From Meloidogyne chitwoodi (taxonomy: Eukaryota > Nematoda > Chromadorea > Rhabditida > Meloidogynidae): DNA of 64,000 nucleotides. Each line of letters starts with the position of its first letter. Position 1 is the first letter of the stretch. Made by a program: the position numbers and the translations under genes. Positions 59,101 to 64,000 of this stretch are shown one piece after another. The stretch spans positions 496,001-560,000 of the forward strand of contig JACZZP010000002.1 of the NCBI GenBank assembly GCA_015183035.1, written 5' to 3'. A model generated the notes under the pieces. That model saw only the letters and a program-made list of their open reading frames with translations, was not told the DNA's origin and ran no database searches.

Positions 59101-62100
59101 CACCCAATGAATTACGTAAAATACAATTGTAAATTCCTTCATCTTCAGGATATGTTGGGTAAATACTTAGAGAAACAAAACCAAAATTGTTCACCTTTTT
59201 TAATTAAAAATGATTTTTAGATTATTTTGAAACTTGCGTATTTTAGGTGCACACCCCATTTATTCGCAAAAAATATTTTAACCCTAAAATGAATTTTAGA
59301 AATAAAATATTTTTTGCGAATAAATGGGATGCCTGCGAATAAATGGGGTGTGTCTGCGAATAAATGGGGTGTGCACCTAAACTTCATAATTTTTTAATTT
59401 TAAATTCAAAAAATATATTAAAATAAAAAATAATAAAAAAACTAACAAGTTGAATACGATTAGCATTAGGCAGTGATAAACCATCCTTTTCCCAGATTAC
59501 TCTCAACGTTGGATCATTAATTGGGGCAATGCGTGCATCAAAGAAAGAACGACCCAATTCATTTTCACAGTGAAAATCTTTTGGAGGTTGAATAAATTTA
59601 GGAGAATGCATTTGACCACCAGCTTGGGAACTCTTTAAAAAATAGAAAATATTTTTTTTAAATTACGAATTTGATTTTTAATTTTTTTATTTCGATATTT
59701 GATTCAAAGATTAAGGAAAACTTTAAATATTTTTCTCTCAGATATTTTTTGTTTAAACCTTTAAATTTTTGTAAAATAAAAATACTTGTAATTCACGCAT
59801 ATCTTCAACATCAAAAATTGCAGTTTCATTTTCTGCTAAATAAATGCTTCCATCCATACGAGGAACAACAACAACCTTAAAAACATTAAAAATTATTTTC
59901 TCTATTTTTAAATAAAATTAAGAAGAAAAAAAGTAAAAGGGGAGAGAGGTCACTCATTCCAATAAAATTAAAAAAAAAAATTTAAAGAATTTTTTAAAAT
60001 TATCGTTTTACCGTAGCAGATGTTTCAGCATCTCCAATTTCATTTTTTGCTTGAAAGATATATACACCGGCATCTTTTTCACTAACTTGATCAATTGAAA
60101 TTACAACAAACCCATTTTGGTATAAACACTTTACACGATCATTTGGTTGTATTTGTGAACCATTTAAGTAAAAGTTGACCTAAAAAATTATATTTTTAAA
60201 ATATTTTATCTAAAATTAATACAGTATTAATACAGTAATTTTATTTAAATTAAATAAAAAATTAAATTACATGCATAGTTGGATCATTTATTGGAGTCAA
60301 TTTTGTTTCCAAATGAAGAGGTTGCCCAGCAAAGAGTTCCTGAGAGCGCAGATCTACCCTAAAACTAGGTCTGTCCTTTCCTTGAGCTAAAGTTCGAGTG
60401 GGTGGAGGGACAACTTGGTCTTCTTGTTGAGGAAACGGCACATGGCTAAGAACTTCAATTATTGCGCTTTGATTGGCCTGAATATTAAAATAATTTTTTT
60501 TTATTTTAATAAATTCTAAAAAGTTAATTTTATCCTTCAAAAGAAACATTTTTTCATGTTTGCGCTCATATGTACGTTTTAATGCATTAGGAAAAATTTA
60601 CGAAGAAAAGAAATTATTTTACGTTAAAAAAGGAAAATAAAAGGGAATTATTTAAAAAATAGTCAAGCGGAGTTGTAGCTCAGTGGCAGAGCAGCTGACT
60701 GCAGATCAGCAGGTCACCGGTTCAAATCCGGTCGGCTCCTATCATTTTTATTTAATTGTAAAAAACTTATTTAATTGCTTTTTAATTTTTAAACGCTAAA
60801 ATTAACTCTAAACAATTTTTTTAAACTTATTAAAACATAAAAATAAGGTTTTTAATTGAAAAATGAATTTTAAATCACTTCTCCAAGCGTATTAACAGCA
60901 ATGCACGTATATTCTCCATGGTCAAATACCGTTACTGGATCAATTTCCAAAACAGAATAACCAGATTCATTATTTAGTATTGTAACACGTTGCGTAGCAA
61001 CTACAGGTTTTCCATTTAAAAGCCAAGCAACTTTTAAATTTTGGTCATCTGTCGGAGTAAATTTACAGTCAAGCAATGCATGTTGACCTTCAATTAGAGT
61101 TTGACTTTTTAAAGGACTAGTAAATTTTGGCGGTTCTTTTGATGGCGGTTTTTCTTCTTGTCCTTCCTCTAAATGAGGGCGTTTTGCATTTGTGCTGAAA
61201 AAAAAATTAAAATTTAATTTAAAAATAAATAAATTTTACAATTGTCTCGTCCTATCAGTTCGTTTCAACACAATTCGTTCCATTTGATCTGCACCAGGTG
61301 AAGGAGATTGTAATTTATGTCGTGCAGTGATTGCTGAAGCTGCGCTTTTTTGTTCATTCTTTTGTTGTTGTTTGCCCGAATCAGAGAATTGTAGAGCAAA
61401 TTGTGCCTAAAAAATAAACTCTATTTTTTGATTTTTCCATTCTATAATATGTTTATCAAAGAAAAAATGACCAGGAAATGAAAAAATAAAAATTCATAAA
61501 GTTTAATGTACACACCCCATTTATTCGCAAAAAAAAACATTTAAAATAAAATATTTTTTGCGAATAAATGGGGTGTTTACCTAAATATTCCAAAAATTAA
61601 ATATATTTAAATATTTGTCTCACTTGAAATGAACCTCCCGAATTTCTTGCCACACAAGCATAAACACCAATATCTTGCTCTTGGACCGAAAGAATCGTTA
61701 ATTTAGATTGACCATCCTTTCCACCAGCGATTTGGAACTTTTTTGGTTCAGAATTCAAGTTACGCTTAGGTTGACTTAAACTTGTCCAAGAAAGTTCAGG
61801 AACTGGTTGACCCGTTGCTTTTGCTGTGAAAATAGCTTTATCGCCTGGTTTAACAGCCAATGGCTTTGGCATTTCCACAAATTGGGGAGGCTTTACATTT
61901 TGTTGAATGGCTGATCCATTTGCCATTGGACCGTTCTTTTGTTGTACCTTTGCGAATAGTTGGGATATTTTATTAAAAATTAGCAACTTTTCTTCCACAC
62001 CCCACTTATTCGCAAAATATTTTACACTCAAAATTGACTTTAAAATAAAATATTTTTTTGCGAATAAATGGGATGTTTACCTATAAAAGTTGAAAAAATT

Positions 62101-64000
62101 GAATATTTAATAAATTATACTGTTTTTGGTGCTGACATTTCTGCTAATTTCCTCTCTAGTTTTTGTTGTTGTTGATGTAAAAAATATTCAACTTGTTCAG
62201 GTGGTCTTTGATAAGGATGGATTTTTGTAGAATTTCCTCCTTTTTCAAAGTCTTTATCAAAAAGCCAATTATTTATTTCCCACTGGAAAAAAAAATATTT
62301 GGAAAAAAAATATTATTAAATCTCAACTTATCAAATAACATCAGGAATCGTTCGATCGGATTCCCGAAATCGAGAATTTAAATTTTTCGGGAATTCCCGT
62401 TCTCCTAATTTTTATTAAAAAGTAAGAAATGTAAATTTTCTTATGAAAATTCTAATTAAAATTTACAAATTTTAATTTTTAATTTATTTTTAATTGGGGC
62501 TTTTTGTCATTTTTCTCTAGTATTGTCATTTTGTCCGTTCTCTTTTTTAGATGTTTTGAAAAGTAGTTTGTTTTTTATTTAACTCAGTATTAGAGAAAAA
62601 GAAAGAAAAGAGAGAATGTGTATGACTGTTAGAATTATTTAATATTACATTTATAAAATTACAATTATTTTATTTCTCGCCTGAAATTTATTTGTTTTAT
62701 TTGCTTATATTCTCTGCTTTTGCTGACTTCTTTGGTTCATACCCAAGTGTTTTAGGTACTAAATGTTCCTTGCCCTTGGAACAAGTGGCAAACGTGGGTT
62801 AAATTTTGGAAGTGCTTTGCCTTATAGGCGAGGCTTAAAATCGGAAAATCAAAAGGTTTTTTAATCAGTGATGTAATTGTTGTCGACTCATTATTTATTT
62901 TTACCACATTTAATAGCAAGAGACAATTTTTTCAAGGCAATTTTGAGGTAAAATATTTTCTTGCGAATAAATGGGGTGTATGTAAAGTGCATAAGTTGCG
63001 CACACTCCTTTCTTTTAAAAAAATAATAATTAAATTTACCTCTAAAATATTTTGCGATTGCTGAGCTGGTTGTTGATATATTGGCTGAGGTGGATGATAT
63101 ATTGTTTGAAGACTTTCAGGGATATTTTGATAATATTGCTGATGTTGGGGTTGTAATGTTTTGATTTTTTGTTGTTCAGTTAATTGATTATTCCAATAAG
63201 GAAGAGAACTTTGTTCCACCTGAATGGTTGTTGACTCTCGTTATAAGGACTGACCGGTATAAATCAGAGTTTTTCTCTCAAAAACATTAATTAAAAATAA
63301 TACGGATATAAGGACACCTGTCATTTTAGATGTCCTTATAACGAGAGTGATAAAAAAATAATTAAAATATACTCTACCTGTTGTTGATTACTTCCACGTT
63401 CTTTAATATGATATTGCTCACGAGGAGGAGTTCGCAAACGGAATTCTCTAGGTATCTGTGCCTTAGTCTCACTGTTTTGCTTAAATAAAATTAATGTCAA
63501 TTTTTAAGGAGAATTTAATTTACTTGAACACCCCATTTATTCGCAAAAATATATTTTTTGCGTAAAATAATTTCGTGCGAATAAATGGGGTGCTTACTAA
63601 AGTAAAAAGTTCGTTTACAATTCTAATTAAAATATGCTTACAATAAATTGTTTGTTTGAAGGAACAAAAGTTGTTTGCTGATTTATTTGTTTAATTAATT
63701 GTTGTTGTTTTTGGCCGGGAGAGATTTGTGGAGAACGTGGAGAAATTTCTTTTTTTAATTTTTCAGGTAAATAATTTGAAGTTATTATTTGGTTATTTAA
63801 TGGATAAACCTCAACTTGTACAGAGCTTTTTGCCTTAAAATTTAAATTTAATTAATTAATTAATTTTAGAAGGGAAAAAGTGAAAATTATCGGATTTAAA
63901 TTATAAATTCTATTATATTTAAGTTTATAATAAAGCTAAAAATATGTTTTTTCAACATTTAGAGAAACATAAAATTCAATAAAAAAATAAAACAAAAAAA
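35178..64000 (-). CDS. ketn-1: Kettin (Ig-repeat giant muscle protein), 5' end beyond the window
   Basis: Kettin/Sallimus proteins are I-band (nematode dense-body-near) actin-binding elastic proteins built of Ig domains with ~35-residue linkers. I count about 30 Ig domains, each with the W, DxGxY and C pattern, between ~62000 and 35300. Most share the wording NDPxLxVEWxxNGxPL, DFGxVxLDIL and DSGxYxCxAxNxxGEA. Linkers carry the repeated signature QHEESWRRIQELEAP. C. elegans kettin is reported with 31 Ig repeats, which fits. The first exon in view (63833-63642) begins mid-protein with the end of an Ig strand (SSVQVEV) after an AAG acceptor, so at least one more exon lies beyond 64000. The last certain exon ends near 35307 with a GTAGGT donor; a tiny exon 35203-35178 (stop TGA) is a possible end. 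Over forty exons; I did not fix every boundary. Confidence 0.93.
35299..38340 (-). other. Kettin C-terminal group of four Ig domains
   Basis: Four I-set Ig domains without the QHE-linker: around 38335-37870 (IGRSATFLISFSGDEPCTIK), 37840-36840 (CNITGSPRPTISWFKDGK), 36665-36392 (GEPEPTIRWSRNNEP) and 36010-35299 (LPTVQWLYNGKQI). These resemble generic titin/kettin C-terminal Ig domains and are separated by Gly-rich and Pro/Lys-rich spacers. Confidence 0.8.
35545..35815. repeat. Family-3 GC-richer element with ~33-bp tandem units
   Basis: Four to five units of CCCCGTTCCCGCGGGACTTT followed by TGACTAAAAAATT, then AATTTATAATTTTTC and CCCCGTTCGTCCCC blocks. It lies in a kettin intron. Confidence 0.8.
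38560..40960 (-). other. Kettin unique Pro/Lys/Glu-rich spacer region
   Basis: Small exons encode charged, Pro-rich sequence without Ig folds: KTIEELQIREQQWKEETLGQ, EFPGLELEPVELKAGK, EEPEPEPSIIHRDQVKL, FKPKETKPFESGK, KKTPISIVHIPPLPKK. It separates the linker-type Ig array from the C-terminal Ig group, as expected for a flexible (PEVK-like) segment. The exons near 38815-38870 and 39003-39035 are very short and less certain. Confidence 0.65.
40025..40405. mobile_element. ~380-bp element with ~100-bp terminal inverted repeats
   Basis: The left part AATATTCTGAGAAAATAACA and CGATTCGTCTCATCATTCTG is mirrored by GACTCAGAATGTTGAGACGA and TTATGTTTTCAGAATAT. The centre holds GGTAATCACCTAAATGAGCT and GGTCCCCCCTATGG. 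No transposase. It lies in a kettin intron. Confidence 0.65.
45725..45892. repeat. Tandem repeat of GGACATTTTGTCC palindromes
   Basis: Six or seven units of ATTGGACATTTTGTCCATTT (20-28 bp), each with the self-complementary core GGACA-TTT-TGTCC, in a kettin intron. Confidence 0.85.
48062..48262. repeat. Tandem 37-38-bp units derived from family-2 termini
   Basis: Six copies of TATAACGGGAGTTTCAATAT followed by ATCAAGGTGTCCT. The same unit occurs twice or three times at about 17310-17390 in a P5CS intron. Confidence 0.9.
49430..49640. repeat. TCGAGACTTTT repeat in a kettin intron
   Basis: Around ten copies of AAATCGAGACTTTTGAAAA-like units; ends CGAGACTTTCGAGACTCTCG. Confidence 0.75.
52618..53240. 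mobile_element. ~620-bp non-autonomous DNA transposon with ~200-bp inverted repeats
   Basis: AGGTAAATGTCCAGTTGATG and CCCACCTGTCCGCAAAGAGA at the left are mirrored by CTCTTTGCGGACAGGTGGGA and ACTGGACATTTACCTT at the right. Complementarity extends inward to about 52815 and 53043. The ~225-bp centre has no long ORF. It sits in the intron that splits one kettin Ig domain (coding resumes near 53630 upstream and 52580 downstream). Confidence 0.85.
54440..54655. repeat. TTAGAGTCTCAAAAATAT tandem-like repeat
   Basis: Eight or so units of ATTAGAGTCTCAAAAATATA with CCC spacers, changing to TTTGAGTCTCAAAA, in a kettin intron. Confidence 0.8.
56031..56338. mobile_element. Composite: family-1 hairpin nested in a family-2 element
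   Basis: Family-2 left half (TTATAAAGACACC to CCTTATATTGGAACTTTT), then a full family-1 hairpin (56192-56299), then the family-2 right end (TTCTTACAACGAGAATCTA). The same order and junction occur at 57371-57673. Confidence 0.8.
56735..56900. repeat. GTTTCAGTTCCGGAATTTTA minisatellite
   Basis: Two to three copies of TCATTGTTTCAGTTCCGGAA with flanking GGAACTAGTTCCGAAAC palindromic pieces, in a kettin intron. Confidence 0.75.
57371..57673. mobile_element. Second composite of family-1 in family-2
   Basis: The left half (CCCGTTATAAGAACAC, ATATCCGGAGTGTCCTTATA) and right end (GTCCTTATAACGAGAGTG) bracket the hairpin 57531-57634 at the same place as in 56031-56338. Confidence 0.8.
58803..58972. repeat. 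Family-3 GC-richer element in a kettin intron
   Basis: Blocks CGTCCCCGTTCCCGCC, AATTGATAAATAATAACCCC, TTCGTCCCCGACAACATTTC and CCGTACGGGGACGAAC match the copies at 18110 and 35545. Confidence 0.7.
60669..60740 (+). tRNA. tRNA-Cys (GCA)
   Basis: A 72-nt cloverleaf: acceptor GGAGTTG/CGGCTCC with two G-U pairs, D arm GCTC...GAGC, anticodon stem GCTGA/TCAGC around loop CTGCAGA (anticodon GCA), T arm CCGG-TTCAAAT-CCGG, discriminator T. The internal A box (TAGCTCAGTGG) and B box (GGTTCAAATCC) are intact and a T-run follows, so it is probably transcribed. It has no intron. It lies in a kettin intron on the opposite strand. Confidence 0.95.
62090..63833 (-). other. Kettin N-terminal Gln-rich region in view
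   Basis: Exons around 63833-63642, 63480-63378, 63219-63045 and 62285-62120 encode polar, Gln/Pro-rich sequence (SPRSPQISPGQKQQQLIKQ, YHPPQPIYQQPAQQSQ, YFLHQQQQKLERKLAEMS) before the next Ig domain at ~61948-61610. Exon-exon joins here were not all phase-checked. An intron of ~640 bp (62290-62930) holds a decayed family-1 hairpin. Confidence 0.65.

Larger units (their letters stand above)
41900..61950 (-). other. Kettin linker-type Ig array
   Basis: About 24 Ig domains, each split by introns within the fold. Representative coding blocks: 61076-60870, 60456-60265, 58698-58465, 58055-57700, 55480-55258, 52086-51930, 51464-51174, 50835-50605, 50571-50215, 49868-49671, 49245-48921, 48722-48300, 47990-47455, 47072-46622, 46434-45911, 45704-45261, 44932-44640, 44453-44212, 43800-43528, 43143-42833, 42640-42257. 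The linkers (LLLDVQHEESWRRIQEIEAP and relatives) supply the kettin signature; in this family linkers plus Ig domains bind actin. Confidence 0.85.
37145..63350. repeat. Family-2 inverted-repeat elements scattered through kettin introns
   Basis: Termini GTTGACTCTCGTTATAAGGA-CACC and the complement GGTGTCCTTATAACGAGAGTCAAC. Copies, limits approximate: 37145-37437, 39611-39770, 40736-40912, 42047-42235, 43895-44012, 48018-48262, 49965-50056, 51030-51125, 52148-52325, 53912-54075, 56031-56338, 57371-57673, 63227-63350. Others lie at 1747-1832, 17276-17392 (P5CS intron), 24248-24302 and 34713-34755. Internal motifs ATATCCGGAGTGTCCTTATA and CCAATGGGTGTTCTTATA recur. Non-coding. Confidence 0.85.
36213..63604. 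repeat. Family-1 hairpin elements scattered through kettin introns
   Basis: Each is ~80-110 bp with inverted arms of about 35 bp: TTTAGGTACACACCCCATTT then ATTCGCAAGAAAATATTTT, and its reverse complement. Copies: 36213-36298, 36700-36792, 37201-37293, 37992-38099, 41323-41422, 42682-42801, 43301-43474 (extra right arm), 44034-44140, 44533-44607, 45046-45182 (extra arm), 46473-46563, 48801-48900, 50084-50182, 50904-51010, 55008-55103, 55141-55225, 55503-55590, 56192-56299, 57531-57634, 58340-58422, 59243-59382 (three right arms), 61503-61585, 61994-62085, 62902-62987 (decayed left arm), 63520-63604. I saw none inside a coding exon. They are MITE-like, with no ORF. Confidence 0.9.

Noticed and set aside
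36213..63604. CRISPR-like array because of regularly recurring identical segments
   Set aside because: The repeats are dispersed, palindromic, about 1 kb apart and separated by coding exons of a nematode gene.

Overview
This window is from a eukaryotic genome. It is very AT-rich, its genes are split by short introns with TTTTCAG/TTTTTAG acceptors, and its conserved genes look nematode. AT content, F-box-like gene clusters and repeat-filled introns suggest a plant-parasitic nematode of the root-knot type (Meloidogyne-like). The species call is inference; the nematode call is fairly safe.

Layout, left to right. (1) 34-270 is the first exon of an unidentified minus-strand gene that runs off the left edge. 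About 4 kb of gene-poor, repeat-bearing DNA follows. (2) 4321-6842 holds two tandem four-exon F-box-like genes on the plus strand. (3) 7048-13579 is a 19-exon SREBP gene (sbp-1-like, minus): a membrane-tethered bHLH-zip regulator of lipid synthesis. (4) 15155-23190 is a 14-exon P5C synthase gene (proline/ornithine synthesis, minus). Its 3.3-kb first intron contains a complete opposite-strand gene (20305-22505) for a type I membrane protein with a Thr-rich stalk. (5) 26902-29129 is a second copy of that membrane-protein gene, carried on a ~2.8-kb duplicated block flanked by ~260-bp direct repeats. (6) 29776-30950 is a p47/UBXN-2-like gene (minus) with a SEP domain but no visible UBX domain. (7) 31482-34030 holds two more F-box-like genes in inverted orientation relative to the first pair; one carries a 1-bp frameshift. 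(8) From about 35178 through the right edge runs a kettin (ketn-1/Sallimus-type) gene on the minus strand: about 30 Ig domains joined by kettin-type linkers, 5' end outside the window, with a plus-strand tRNA-Cys(GCA) inside one intron.

I joined exons by eye for P5CS, SREBP, p47, both membrane-protein genes and all four F-box-like genes. Reading phase is conserved across every junction, so these models are much stronger than the isolated ORFs.

The genes do not form one pathway. The notable features are structural: an inverted F-box duplication bracketing ~25 kb, a recently copied membrane-receptor-like gene with a diverging ectodomain and near-identical tail, and at least four families of short inverted-repeat elements that fill the kettin introns without touching exons. 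In SREBP a 28-bp tandem repeat has multiplied a 3' splice site.
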